Below, piece after piece: positions 37,601 through 48,437 of a DNA stretch of 64,000 bases. Within the stretch, counting starts at the first letter, position 1. Every line of letters starts with the position of its first letter. The notes under the pieces were generated by a model. That model did no database searches. It was not told where the DNA came from and saw only the letters and a list, made by a program, of their open reading frames with translations. Origin of the DNA: Rhizophagus irregularis (Eukaryota; Glomeromycota; Glomeromycetes; Glomerales; Glomeraceae); the NCBI RefSeq assembly GCF_026210795.1, contig NC_089454.1:1736001-1800000 (forward strand), given 5' to 3'. The translations under genes and the position numbers were made by a program.

Positions 37601-37775
37601 CTTGAACAATAATACATTTTGTTGGGCGTGTTGTTTTAATGACACTTGTACATGCGTTTGTTCGTGCAAAATTACTAAGTGGCAAGTAAAACAATGCTAT
37701 CGTTGCGAAATATCTTGTTCCTTTAAGTGTTACTTTGAATTTTCGAGGATTCAAAAATATTGAATTATAAAACAT
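34602..37775 (-). CDS. Large mitochondrial pentatricopeptide repeat (PPR) protein
   Basis: One uninterrupted reading frame of 1057 codons, unlike every neighbour of comparable size, which all have introns. The N-terminus (MFYNSIFLNPRKFKVTLKG) is basic and lacks acids, so mitochondrial import is likely. From about residue 270 to 830 the protein is a tandem array of about 17 PPR units of 35 residues with recurring V(T/A)YN.L...Y.K.G....A..... patterns, for example VRTYNALLSLFAEKGG, DVYTYTSLINAYVKAS and SITTYNVLMSYYAKKK. The order of units is regular, including EPNTRTFSQLFNAYAKAG. The last 230 residues are helical without clear repeats. Family knowledge: PPR arrays bind single-stranded organellar RNA with a two-residue-per-base code; fungal members control mitochondrial mRNA stability or translation. 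The RNA target and orthologue (for example ppr5-like) cannot be named from here. Confidence 0.92.
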   Translation of the reverse strand: MFYNSIFLNPRKFKVTLKGTRYFATIALFYLPLSNFARTNACTSVIKTTRPTKCIIVQESKEIKLNNFFSNRRPKYSIDFSCKFIIPLSLHNKHNKIRKSSSLTIREKKDTVTYLKNKLEQNQLDVIEYRDEKEISNNLIQSQQLIEPKKKITSTIFRKIIQTNCLTKIWDTYKSLVEDGNLKYLKSRHINKLMRLIKEFDKDSVSRLEKLQKIHNDIENVGMKETQGVQISLIEAYIDNNMIDKAREVFNKINEWKYIGNGPLKKLDFCNAFNIMIAAYGMRSKPGTNLEEVTKLFTLMHEKNLTPNGTTKTILKDIFRYHLNNDAISWIRELREKNFIDVGLEKEILLILLKNNNLKEALRSFEDMKARNLKPDIYSYVPLIHQLAQHERVDEALKLIEEVKEQKVHLNTVAYNVFIKVYIMASKYEQTDQIIGDMLKQNTEPNTRTFSQLFNAYAKAGNADLALQIIKKMSDMNIQPNEYIYCLMIEMFSNLSDIQSMENVFRHMIDNGIESKGVAYYYLLLGYTRVQDFNKALQTCRLMIKSGIEPNVRTYNALLSLFAEKGGKKGARLLFREMQRFGLSPDVYTYTSLINAYVKASDINKAEKIFSEMKKAGIEPSITTYNVLMSYYAKKKDIKKLRQIFNEIVIRNIQPDNFTYCCLMDGFVSNNDFRSAITLLNDMQNRNLKLDAHVYTVLIKAYMKIGNFSKAKSLYETMIKDKVDPTFVTYAVLIDGHARIGELDFSRKLLTELISHGTMNQIAYNKILSPDIFTPLMDAYAKQGLTEPARAIFEEMTTVGAKHNLYVYTILMDAYYRGHNYEAVWQMWKLTKKFFVTPLSKSKIYEQLLDLQQNQQNEHKENSSTMTLAESKWSSSLLISFSLLYSLRPITQSPPNQALSIMINALTAAKKFKLIELEWNKLNNEDFEFDCLNYNDYIQSLIISEKIRLACKLLNEHLVKGWEKGLALSNIYEEKFSTQSVKYRQELLKNSAKFYPQKKTLFLLANYINQGKDNKKITQYLKELKEEFPEVFYITREFAKSCKLKKLKCYQDRSHSG

Positions 37776-38421
37776 GCTATTTTTACTTAGATTTTCTTGT
37801 TCTAATATTAAACAATTAGTTTATATTAAATACGAGAAAACCCCTTAAAAATTTATATGTTAAAAATTGAGTATGGAAGGTGAGATTGCGAAAATAAAAA
37901 TAAATTTCTAGAGGGTTGTTCTTATTTTTAAAGATCATTTTTTTGTAGGGTCGAGGTTGATTTAAAGCTGAAATATATAAAAAAAATTGTGTAACCAAAT
38001 ATTTTATTAATTATGACTGCGGATCAGAAAATTTTTTCGATAATCTCTTACAAAAATTCCGTATCTATAAATTCAACCATTATTTTAAATAATTCTTTTG
38101 AATATGAACGGGTGTCATAGTTGATATTACTAGTAAGTTATTATATCGCCAACGCAATATAAAGAAGTGATTGTTATTTGAAAATATTAAAAAGTATAGG
38201 CCCTATCGAAGCTCGAAAGAATCTCTATTTAACATTCCAAGAGTCAAAATGTGGCCGATAATAAATTAAATCTCTTTTTTTGGTCGCTGTAGAATAAAAT
38301 AACAGAGTCTTCAAAAAGAGGGCCGTTGTTCTAACAGCATTACCCATAAGAGATACACAATTTTATAATAAACGAATTAAAAACAAGTTTTTTGTAATTT
38401 AAGGGATAGATCATTTAAACA
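37776..38421. other. Divergent intergenic region, PPR / lipoate ligase
   Basis: 646 bases between divergent start codons. No gene or repeat noticed. Confidence 0.5.
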
Positions 38422-40440
38422 ATGCGACCTTTATTCCCACCACTACTCGTTCGTAACATTATAATAAAATCACGTACGTCACAGCAGTTCTCGCGATTTT
38501 TTTCCAGTGACGAAATATCAAGTCGTGACCTTGTTGTAGGTGTATTCTTACTCATTATATCTTGCTCTTTAATCTCTTTAATTTAATTTATTTTTGTTAA
38601 ACATTAATAAATTAGTTCAAATGTTTTATATCAAAATCAATGGATCCTTGGACGAATATTGCATTCGAAGAGTGGTACAGTTAGTAATATTTAATTCGAA
38701 TCTTATTTTGCATATATTAACATATTTTAAAAATTTAAAATTTTTATTTTATTCTATTTGGAAATAAGAAAAGGCTATTTAAAGATACAAATCCACAAGA
38801 GATTATACTTTTTTTGTGGAGAAATAATTCTTGCGCTGTTATCGGGAGAAATCAGGTATTTTTTTTTATATATCTATTCATTCTTAGAATGTATTTAATT
38901 TAAATCTAATGGCTTAATAAGTGACCTAAATAATTTCATATCTTTCTCTTTTCTTGAAAAAATAAAAAAAATAAAAAAAATATTTTAATTTAGAACCCTT
39001 GGAAAGAATGTAATGTAAGATTACTTCAAAAGCACGATATTCCACTTATAAGAAGAAAAAGTGGCGGCGGCACAGTATTTCATGTAATTCTATTATTCAA
39101 CATTTTTCAAAGACGAATGTTAATTATTTCTAGCTAAAATAAACAATATATTTAAGGATATTGGAAATACAAATTATACACTTATAATGCCTAGAATCGA
39201 TTTTACTCGTAAACATACGGCTGAATTGGTTGTAAGGGCTCTAACAACAAGACTTGATATACCAGCATACGTAACTGAGAGACATGATATAGCAGTTAAT
39301 GGACTTAAAATATCCTTAATTTACCTTAGTTATAATTTAAATATTCTTAAAATAATTAATTTCTTTAACTTTTGATTAAAATACGTTTCTGGTTCTGCAT
39401 TTAAATTAGTTATGAGAAGAGCATATCATCATGGTACTATGCTTATTGATACAGATCTAGACAGGATAAAAAGATATCTTAACGTTGAGAGGGTACACAT
39501 TTTTAATTTATATATAACTTAATTTAATATTGCAAATATTGATAAAAAGATTTTTTTTTTCTTTTTAGCAAAACCTTATCACAAAGGGTGTTGAATCATT
39601 CCCATCACCTGTTACAAATCTTTGTAATTATTCTTCTACCGTGAGCCACGAATCCTTCTGTGAGGCAGTAAAAGACTACTTTACAGAATATTATCGTGAT
39701 TACGTGAATCATGGTTCTAACAAAAGCGTAAGTAACTAGACTATATACATTCTAAAATCTTTAGCTTATTATGTTTATGTAATCATTTTTTAGGCAACTA
39801 CTGTCGATGAAGAATTTATTTCTAACATTCCAAAAGTTGCCGAATATCGTGAAGAATTCAAGGCATTTTACATGCGTTTATCATTCCATATTTGAAAATT
39901 TTCAAATTTTATTTTGTAATTCTAAATTCCTTTCTTTATAGACTTGGGAATGGGTTTATGGACAAACGCCAGATTTTACTCACAAATTTGAAAAGGAATT
40001 TGAGTGGAGTCATGTGGTAAATTCTATATAATTGATACTGCTTTATTGAAAAATTACATTTTAAATATAATCTTTACAATGTGTACAGAAAGCGTTATTC
40101 GAGTCGAAGAATGGAATTATCACGGCTATTACTCTAACGCCTTCAAATATTAAATATCATAATCTAATTAATGCATTAGAAGACTCGTTTGAAGGTATTT
40201 TCTTCTTGATTCCTTTATATATGAATTTGTTTGTTGCTATCGATTTTATGTGAATTAACTTACTATCATCATTAAATAGGTCGTAAATATGGAGACGAAA
40301 AAGACATTGATAATGCATTAAATGATGTACGCGTCAGTGAGCAATTAAGTGGTAGCAACATAGGCGGCACTTCAATCTCAACTAGTGAAATGCAACGCGT
40401 GGTAAATGATATAGGCAAATGGATAAAAGAATCATCATGA
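38422..40440 (+). CDS. Lipoate-protein ligase A / lipoyltransferase, mitochondrial
   Basis: Start at 38422 gives [20 protein letters not shown], an Arg/Ser-rich mitochondrial presequence. Eight or so exons end with TGA at 40438-40440. The LplA/LIPT1 (BPL/LPL) catalytic domain is clear: [35 protein letters not shown], the substrate-binding [12 protein letters not shown]-type loop, [14 protein letters not shown], and [20 protein letters not shown], split by introns. The C-terminal part contains [12 protein letters not shown], the small domain of bacterial-type LplA. Family knowledge: attaches lipoate (or transfers lipoyl groups) to H protein and E2 subunits in mitochondria; the yeast relative is Aim22. 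Because a full C-terminal domain is present, ligase rather than pure transferase chemistry is possible, but this is inference. One intron near 39310-39405 is read from weak signals. Confidence 0.9.
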
Positions 40441-41196
40441 ATTAACTTATTACAACAATCTCTTGTGTAAGTATTTTATACACTTCTTTTTATTATATTT
40501 AATTCCAATGATGTTATTTTTTTAGAAATATGTTAGACTTCTGATAATCATTGAAGACGAAAATAATCTGAGAGAAAAAAAGAAATTACATTTAATTGCA
40601 AGTTTGATTTATATATTAACGTTGATTTAATTTGTAATCTTTTGTTTAGTTCACGTTGATGCAAGTTTCGTTATAATTCTCTATTTACTAGATAGATAAA
40701 TTTAAAGTTTTCTTTTATAAGAGTCATGTCAAAATCATATAAAAAAAGATAGCCATTTTTAGTAAAGTATATATGTCATCAGTATTCTATCAAAAAAATG
40801 ATGTTTGTTATTTTCTACATGTTTACCTTATTTATAATTTTACTGCGCATATAAATCTAACGTAATCACGTGAATGAATCTTCAATAGTACAAAAAAAAA
40901 ATTTGATCCACCAATTAGTAAACCTCCTCTTCCATATCCCAAAGATTTTTTTTATCTATTTGGGGTGAATTTTACCGGTGAGAGTTTTTTACAAAGATTA
41001 TTTTCTTTTTATCTTTTGTCATATACTTTCCAAGTATATATTATAAATAAAATCAAATTTTTCGATATGAAACGTTTGGATGGATGTTGTCTTGACAGAC
41101 TTAGCCATTCTGTGAAATTTTATTAAACATTTGAATAAAAATGTTCAATTATTAAGAAAATTATGGTAATTACAATTTAGATAATTAAACTTAAGG
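40441..41196. other. Intergenic, upstream of RPL8
   Basis: Spacer between two plus-strand genes; should contain the strong ribosomal protein promoter. No motif I can name. Confidence 0.5.
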
Positions 41197-42142
41197 ATGG
41201 GTCGTGTTATTCGTTCTCAAAGAAAAGGTCCCGGTGGAATTTTCAAATCCCACACTAGACTTCGCAAGGGAGCTGCCAAATTAAGACCTCTAGATTATGC
41301 AGAACGTCATGGATATATAAGAGGTATTGTTAAAGAAATTATCCACGACCCTGGCCGTGGTGCCCCTCTCGCTAAAGTTCAATTTCGTGATCCTTATCGG
41401 TATGTCGGAATTCAATATCAGATATTATATCAATTCAATTCAATTAGTTAATTTTAATTTAATTAATAATAATCTGAAATTAATATAATTTTGTAGATAT
41501 AAACTCCGTTTCCAGACATTTATTGCTACAGAAGGATTGCACACTGGCCAATTCATTTATTGCGGAAGAAAAGCCACTTTAACTGTTGGAAATGTGCTTC
41601 CTGTTGGTGCAATGCCTGAAGGTACAATCATTTGTAACGTTGAAGAAAAGATTGGTGACCGTGGTGCAATAGCTCGTGCTTCTGGCAACTATGCCACTAT
41701 TATTGGTCATAATCACGATGAAGGCAAGACTCGTATTAAACTTCCATCAGGTGCTAAAAAGGTTATCAACTCTAGTGCTCGCGCCACAGTAGGTATTGTA
41801 GCTGGCGGAGGTCGAATTGATAAACCTTTACTTAAGGCTGGACGTGCATATCACAAATATCGTGTAAAGAGGAATTGCTGGCCCAAGACTCGTGGTGTTG
41901 CTATGAATCCCGTGGACCATCCTCATGGTGGTGGTAACCATCAACACATTGGTCATGCATCTACAGTCTCCAGAGAAAGTGCACCTGGTCAAAAAGTATG
42001 TTTTCTTTATTTATTTTTCTTTTTAAATTTTACTTGGAATTTTTTTTTTGTAATCATTTATAAAATATCATCTTAGGTCGGTTTAATTGCGGCCAGAAGA
42101 AGTGGTTTGCTTCGTGGTACAAACAAGGTCAAGTCAGCATAG
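41197..42142 (+). CDS. RPL8: 60S ribosomal protein L8 (uL2)
   Basis: Three exons (41197-41399, 41497-41995, 42077-42142) give 255 residues, the normal eukaryotic length. The start [20 protein letters not shown] and [10 protein letters not shown] are diagnostic. Other landmarks are [33 protein letters not shown] and the peptidyl-transferase-centre loop [20 protein letters not shown], with the conserved His close to the catalytic centre. The protein ends [12 protein letters not shown]. Family knowledge: uL2 sits in the large subunit core and supports subunit joining and peptide transfer. Codon use here is richer in C-ending codons than in neighbours, as expected of a highly expressed gene. AAAATAAA at about 42248 may serve polyadenylation. 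Confidence 0.98.
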
Positions 42143-43027
42143 TTTGTACGATATTTGCAAAATTTGCAAAATGATCATAAATGATGTCTTTCAAATTAAA
42201 AATACCTTAATCATGTTTATTTTGATTTCAAATTTTTCTTTATTGTAAAATAAACCTAAAAGACTATTTTGCAGCGAATTGAACACAATATAATTGTATC
42301 TAATGAATTTCATTATTACATAAAGAGTGATCCGATCTGTTCCATTGTTATTTATTTCCTCGCGGAACTCGGTATAGTTATTATTAAATAATAGATTCGC
42401 TTACCAGTTTTTATCTAGATTACAAATTAAATTTTTCTAAAAACGGGAGAATTTCACCAATTTTTATTATGATTAGGATTTTGGACGAAACATCAGATGG
42501 TATCCAAAATTGTTAACTTCATTGTAAGTGAAATAACTAACTTTACATAACCTTATGCACAAATATTCACACAAATCACATATATATTAATTTAAAAGTT
42601 TCTCTCGTGAGGTTTTTTTCTCACGAAATTTCCCCACACACAAAACTTAAAGGAGAGAAAGAAATAAACATACAGATGCATGAACGTTTATTGGAATGAC
42701 GTAGCCAAATTTTTTGTGCCACTTATTGACTTATCAAATTTTCCGAAAATAGCCGAAGCCATCCAAATCTTCTCACGATTTTTTTTTTATATTGATTAAT
42801 AATTAAACTTTTTGGTAAAGAAAAGAAATTTTTCACATTGGTATCAATTCAAACCTTACCTAATAAGTAGTAAAATAATGCCTTTTTTCACAGACCCTTT
42901 TCCATATATCATTACAGTAAAAAAAATTTTAAACAATAAAAAAAATTTAATAATAAAAATTTATTTATAAATTGATCTCAGTTTCATTTCATTTTTTATC
43001 TTTTACTTTTTTCCCTTCAGAAACGCA
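42143..43027. other. Intergenic, no gene seen
   Basis: Ends with a pyrimidine tract and CAG (about 42995-43020) immediately before the small ORF's ATG, a likely splice acceptor, so an upstream non-coding exon could lie in this stretch. Nothing else recognised. Confidence 0.45.
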
Positions 43028-43240
43028 ATGTTAGAATTTTTAACGACCATAGCTTATATTTGTGCTTTTATACTCATAGCACCAGCTTTTCTTCTCATAT
43101 TATTTGATGTTTCGTTTCTGGCTGTAGTATCTGCTTATAATGTATTTAAAAAACTTGAATCGAAATATCGTTACGCTTCCTCCAAAACTTCATTAAGTGC
43201 TGCAAGTTTGACCAATACAAATGTTTCTCTAAATCAGTAA
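43028..43240 (+). CDS. Small single-pass membrane protein, unknown
   Basis: A 70-residue frame begins MLEFLTTIAYICAFILIAPA and continues with one long hydrophobic helix (residues about 5-37), then a short tail with basic and Ser/Thr residues (KKLESKYRYASSKTSL). A pyrimidine tract plus CAG just upstream of the ATG looks like an intron acceptor, which supports a transcribed gene. A GT at the very end of the frame and a CAG at about 43342 could also splice to further coding sequence, replacing the last residue and stop. No family recognised. Expression data would settle its reality and its 3' end. Confidence 0.4.
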   Translation: MLEFLTTIAYICAFILIAPAFLLILFDVSFLAVVSAYNVFKKLESKYRYASSKTSLSAASLTNTNVSLNQ

Positions 43241-43635
43241 TCAATTTTTAGAAGAAATATTCTTCAGTAAGATTGGGAATTTTTGTTTATTCAAAAGTAT
43301 GGTTCGCTGATTACATTGCTAACAATTCATTTATTTTACAGAAAAAAATTCTTACCAGCTTCTCGGCAGTTGCCAACACCCTTTCTAAAAAGTAATTTGT
43401 ATATACTGTATCACGAAAAATCAATTTACCACGAACTCATAATTCATGTATCTCTTTTTTGTAAATTTTTTTTTTCGAAATTTTGTTTCATTTTTCATGC
43501 TTGTTTCGTAGTTTATAAAAAAGAAAGATCTTCACGTCATCGAGTAAATTTTTTCGTCATTTAATAGTATCATATCAATAGACTGATTTATTTTCAACTT
43601 CGGGAAGATTTGACTAAATAAAATTACATTTAATT
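43241..43635. other. Intergenic or alternative 3' exon area
   Basis: A frame at about 43343-43564 would be reached only if the small upstream gene splices into it. No independent support. Confidence 0.35.
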
Positions 43636-44060
43636 TTAACCGAATGATAGATTATTAAAAGGCTGTTCTTTATGATCTACGAATATTGTCAAATTACTAT
43701 ATATAAAAATAGTGAGTTCATACAATCCCTCATCGGGTAAAATCGCAATGAGTATCCTACAACATATACTTTTATGTTCTACGACCTCCACAGTATCACC
43801 TTTTATCTTGAATCCAGACGTGCCTGAAACATGATTAATGCTGATCATCATCAGATTGTGTTCCAACTTTCGGAATAGACCAACCAAAAAAAAAAACTAA
43901 TAAATATATTTCTATATAATAAAATTTTTTTTTCTATATACCGTTCCATCTGATCATATTGATTAGGAATAGCTTCGGCATTCTGGATCACGTAATCTTT
44001 TAAAAAATGTGGTGCTCCGCACGTCCTTTTTATTATAACGTATTGATTTATATATACAAT
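43636..44060 (-). pseudogene. Possible remnant of a kyphoscoliosis/transglutaminase-like protein
   Basis: Two coding-looking segments lie in series on the minus strand. The upstream one (about 44010-43940) reads CGAPHFLKDYVIQNAEAIPN then QYDQMERY. The downstream one (about 43887-43636) contains GTSGFKIKGDTVEVVEHKS and RILIAILPDEGLYELTIF. The second part resembles the beta-sandwich segment (..P..G.Y.L.IFA) that follows the transglutaminase-like domain in KY/CYK3-type proteins. The catalytic Cys-His-Asp part cannot be read upstream, where stops are frequent (44060-44440), so I think a broken gene or an unresolved exon chain is present. The assignment is tentative. Confidence 0.3.
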
Positions 44061-45184
44061 ATATACAATGGAATAATTACAAGCGTGTTAAATTTCCACT
44101 GCCAAAAATTGTGTAGCATTTATACTAAGATATTTTGCCAGCATGAAGGCATTTCATCATAATTAAAAAGACGAAGCACCCTTGTCTCAAATCATCATTC
44201 TTGTTCCGGTCAAGTAAGGCTCAATTGTTAGGTCAATACACTAATTGTTTTACACGTTCAACTTATCGAAATCTGGGATACGACGTATACGTGTTTTCAT
44301 CTCCGTACCCTTGCTCTCAATTGCATTGATTCTTATAAACCTATTTATTTTCGTAGTGAATAACATTAAATCAGAAAATAAATAACCATCCGACGGATTC
44401 ACTGTCACAGGCAAAGTTTACTAGCCTACATACTCCGAATCCTAACTTGTACTTTGTATTGGCAATTCGCTCTTGTTATGAAACTTCAAATCTCTTGATA
44501 GCTTTAACGAATTGAACTGCCCAGTCTGCCCTATAATTAAAATGTTTAGTGGCTTTATCATAAAGTTTAAAAATGAAATAAGCAACCAATTCGTACATTT
44601 GTAAACTATCGAGACTAGGGTTATAGACATTTTTTACACCAAGGATAGTTACGTTTACGGCAAACGTCACAGCGAGATACAAATCATACAATATATAACA
44701 CATAAAAAATTAAATGCTAATCGAGACATTTTGATAGACGTAGTCCGGATTAGCCTAGGCCCTAGGATAAAATATGACGAAATCATTATTAAAAAATTTA
44801 AAATAGAGTAGTAAATTTAATATAAACTTTATTTTTGTACATATTGAAATACAAAAAATAATATCGTGATTATTCTAAATCTAGAGGATTATCCGTATAG
44901 GATTATCCATTAGGATAATCCAGATAAATCCTAGGGTATTATCCGTTCAAGGAAAGCTCTACATTTTGTATCGCCCCTTAGGTATAAATTTTAAAAATAT
45001 TTATATGCAATTATCTTGTGAGTTGTGACACATAGAAGTAAGTCCATTATCATACCAACGTACAGATTTAAATTGTGATCTCGATCATATCAAAATTTCC
45101 TATATAAAGTTTAAGGTTTCGACAGTTTTTTCTTTTTGAAACGTCTTATAGAGAAAAAAAAAAGGTTTTTTTTTTCTTCAGAAT
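44061..45184. other. Intergenic, one unexplained coding-like frame
   Basis: A 75-codon minus-strand frame at 44703-44476 (containing YELVAYFIFKLYDKATKHF) looks non-random but has no recognised family. At 44880-44945 the word GGATTATCC or its complement recurs about four times. A pyrimidine tract and CAG immediately precede the ERG25 ATG. Confidence 0.35.
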
Positions 45185-46244
45185 ATGAATAACAACACGT
45201 TGGAAAACTCGTTTAGTACGAGTTATGAAGAACTTAATTTTATAGAAAAAGCATGGACGGATTATTTTAATTTATTTGAAAAGGAAGCGATAGCGACAGC
45301 AATAATCGCTTTTGTTTTGCATGAAATTGTTTATTTTGGTCGTTGTGTTCCGTTTATTATCGCAGACTATATACCAAGTTTCGCCAAGTATAAATTGCAA
45401 CCAGTAAGTAAAGATATTTGCCGTTTTCTTTCTTTCTCCCTTTGTTTTAAAAAATTAAAAAAAGCTCACATTTTTGTAGGCCAAAGTTAATACGGCAAAA
45501 GAACAATGGATATGTTTAAAGTCAGTGTTAACTAGTCATTTTTTAATGGAATTACCATTAATTTTTGGATTTCATCCTATAGCAACATTCTTTGGTATGG
45601 ACATTACAACAGTACCATTTCCACATTGGCAAACTATATGTTATCAAGTAGCATTATTTTTTGTAATGGAAGATACTTTTCATTATTGGTTCCATAGACT
45701 GTTACATTATGGTCCTTTTTACAAATATATTCATAAACAACATCACGAATATTCTGCTCCATTTGGTTTGGTAAGTGTTAACCTTAGAAAATAAAAATAA
45801 AAATTTTACCTAATATTTCCTCAATTCGCCATGCTTTAGGCAGCAGAATATGCACATCCACTCGAAGTACTTATTTTAGGTACAGGCACAATAGGAGGAC
45901 CATTATTATGGGTATCAATTACGCATAATTTACATCTTATAACAGTATTTATTTGGATTAGCTTAAGATTATTTCAAGCTATTGATGCACATTCTGGTTA
46001 TGACTTTCCTTGGTCCTTAAGGCACTTTTTACCATTTTGGGCGGGAGCTGAACACCACGATTATCATCATATGGCTTTCGTTAATTGTTTCTCTACATCA
46101 TTTAGATGGTGGGATTATTTAATGGGTACTGATTTAAAATATAAAGCTTATAGACAAAAGAGACAAACGCAAGCTGATGAGTTAAAAGCTGCCGCTGCTA
46201 ACGGTAGTACGTCTGCTTCATCTGATATTAAGAAAACTAATTAA
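45185..46244 (+). CDS. ERG25: C-4 methylsterol oxidase (ERG25)
   Basis: Three exons, ATG at 45185 and TAA at 46242-46244, about 290 residues. The protein starts [20 protein letters not shown], with several membrane helices. All three di-iron histidine boxes of the fatty acid hydroxylase superfamily are present: [18 protein letters not shown] and the C-terminal GAEHHDYHH. Between them sits [14 protein letters not shown] (His of the additional box) and [12 protein letters not shown]. These match Erg25/MSMO1 rather than Erg3 or ceramide hydroxylases. Family knowledge: the ER enzyme oxidises the C-4 methyl groups of 4,4-dimethylsterols with O2 and electrons from cytochrome b5, within ergosterol-type sterol synthesis. 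The tail lacks a clear KKxx but ends in KKTN. Confidence 0.96.
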
Positions 46245-46578
46245 ATATTTATTTGTATTTGGATTAATTGTATTTTGTATATCATTTATTATCTAAAATG
46301 TAAACAATAATGATTTATTTTGTTTTAAACCATAAAAATTAAAAGAAAAAGATTAATTTCTAATGAATATGTTTATAATCTATTTTAAACTTATTTTACA
46401 AATGATATGTATATATATATATTAAAGATTTCTGGTTCTTGATTGCTTCCCGTATAGTAACCAAAATCACTCAACACAATCTACACAATAATCAAAAAAA
46501 AATTGATTACAAATATTACATTATTATAAGGATAAGAAACAAAAATTAATTTATATAAGAAAAAAAAATTAATTTAAA
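46245..46578. other. Convergent intergenic region
   Basis: 3' flanks of ERG25 (+) and the Ted1-like gene (-). Low complexity, including a short (AT)n stretch at about 46409-46421. Confidence 0.5.
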
Positions 46579-48197
46579 TTATTTTATATTATTCAAAATA
46601 TTATTACAACTATTTCTTCTAACAATTTTCTTTTTCTGTTTCTCTCGAGATAATAAAAGTTTTTTAAGATGATTTGGAAATGTTATATTAAGATCTGCTA
46701 ATGTATATCGAATTATCCATCCTAATATAACTATAATGTCCGTTATAAATACAACCCATGGTATATGATTTATCACAAAAGGACATGATGAATAATTGTA
46801 TTCGAATTCTGTTTCAAATAAAAATCAATATAAATAACAAGTTAACTCGCAAATAGAAAAAGAGGTAATAATTTTAAATTCTTTTCATACCTTCTGAACC
46901 ATCTTTATTTATCTGTCTGTTGATTTCAAATAAACCAGCATTGCCACTATACGCTCCCATAACAGATCTTACAGTAACTTCTCTTACAATCCAAATGTTT
47001 TCTTTTAACTTACCATTTTCAGTATAATCATTCTTTAAAATTATTTGATTTTTTTCATTTTCAAAATCTTGAGTTCTATAATGATTTATTAAATATTCAT
47101 TATTTTCTTTCATTCTTACTACGTGAGTAACATCACAACCTTCATGATCATGTCCTGCAAAAATAAATCTAGGTCTTAGTCTAGTAAGAATAAATTCTGA
47201 TGAATTTTGTAAAAGATGATTTTGTTCTCTTATAAAATTGCCAGTATCATCATAAATTGTCATTGGTCCATCTACACAAATTCCCTCCTCTTTATATATT
47301 GGTATATGTGTAAGGAAAATTAATGGTGTTTGGTAATTATCTTTCTCTCTCTCTTCTGCTAAATTATCTAATAATGACCATGTCTCAGAACGTGATATTT
47401 CATCTAATGCAGGTCCATCCACATTCATGGAGTTTATTACAGACATCCTATGTACTTTTTTCTTGTCTGAAGGAATCCAATCCAAAAAATTCATTTGCCC
47501 AAATTCATTCTTCCACCTATTTACTCTATATTGATTAATATCCCAATTATAACCTATGTCATGGTTTCCCGTTAGATTAATAAATTTGTGATTATATTCC
47601 TAAAGAATAATTTAGAAAAAAATCAGTTTATATACATCCAAAAAAATTTATTCGACCTTTAAAAGAAATTGAAATTAAACTAACCTTTCTTGTATCACCA
47701 AAAATCCATTTATATCTTTTTACACGTTCGTTAAATTCTCTTTGTCCTATCCATTGACTCGAGAATAAATCGCCAAGAACTATGGTATGTGTAGGTTTAC
47801 GGGTAAATAAAGAATAAGGTGATACGAATGAAGTGTATATATGTCGAAGATAGATGTCATTGGCCCAGACATCAATTTCGCCTAAATAACCCATTCATTC
47901 AGGGGAATTAGTCATCTTGTCTAAAGAAATGCCGTTTCTTTCATACTCACCTCTTTTTCCTTGTCTAAATATTTTCGCATCTCCTTCTATTTGTGGGTCG
48001 GCTAAGAACAATACTCTTGTTTCAGCGTCTATAAGGTAAACGAAATGTTAGTTTATTAACCTTAATAAAAGTTTTCTTGGTTTTTTACACTTGCCTTTCC
48101 ATTTCCATCCGCAAAAAGCCGTATAATAATATAAATACAATGTCGCTCCCAGAGCGGTTATTGTTAAAGATTGGTGAAGGATAGAAAGGAAATGCAT
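46579..48197 (-). CDS. Ted1/Cdc1/PGAP5-type metallophosphoesterase
   Basis: Multi-exon minus-strand gene, ATG at 48197 (MHFLSILHQSLTITALG, an N-terminal membrane anchor) and stop at 46579. Metal-binding motifs of the calcineurin-like fold appear in order: FLADPQIEGD (the D-P-Q variant typical of this family), VLGDLFSSQW, NLTGNHDIGYN, FLTHIPIY and FAGHDHEGCD. A second hydrophobic segment near the C-terminus (WVVFITDIIVILGWIIRYTL) would place the catalytic domain in the ER or Golgi lumen, and the tail is Lys/Arg-rich (KQKKKIVRR), which could retrieve it to the ER. Family knowledge: PGAP5/Ted1 removes ethanolamine phosphate from GPI glycans to allow ER export of GPI proteins; Cdc1 acts on the first mannose. 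Which of these it is cannot be told by eye. Confidence 0.9.
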
Positions 48198-48437
48198 ATT
48201 GTCGAAAGAAAGTAAGGGTTAAAAGAATTTTTCAAGTTATATATACTGTATATCTTACTTCTATGTAAGAGTCTTTAAATAGTTACATCTTACGGCTTTT
48301 ATTTTTTACATATAGATAATTTTTTGTGCAATACGAATTAAGGGATGCATTGTGGATCCGTTTTGAATATCTATTTTAAGTTTTTATTTTTATCACATCG
48401 CTATTTTTATTTCTATTACATATAATATTTATTTAAT
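48198..48437. promoter_or_regulatory. Putative bidirectional promoter, Ted1-like / DUF4112
   Basis: 240 bases between divergent start codons at 48197 and 48438. No motif recognised. Confidence 0.45.

Noticed and set aside
44880-44950. Repeated GGATTATCC words as a regulatory array
   Set aside because: Irregular spacing, mixed orientation and only about four copies; could be chance or remnant repeat, with no gene start nearby that it clearly serves.
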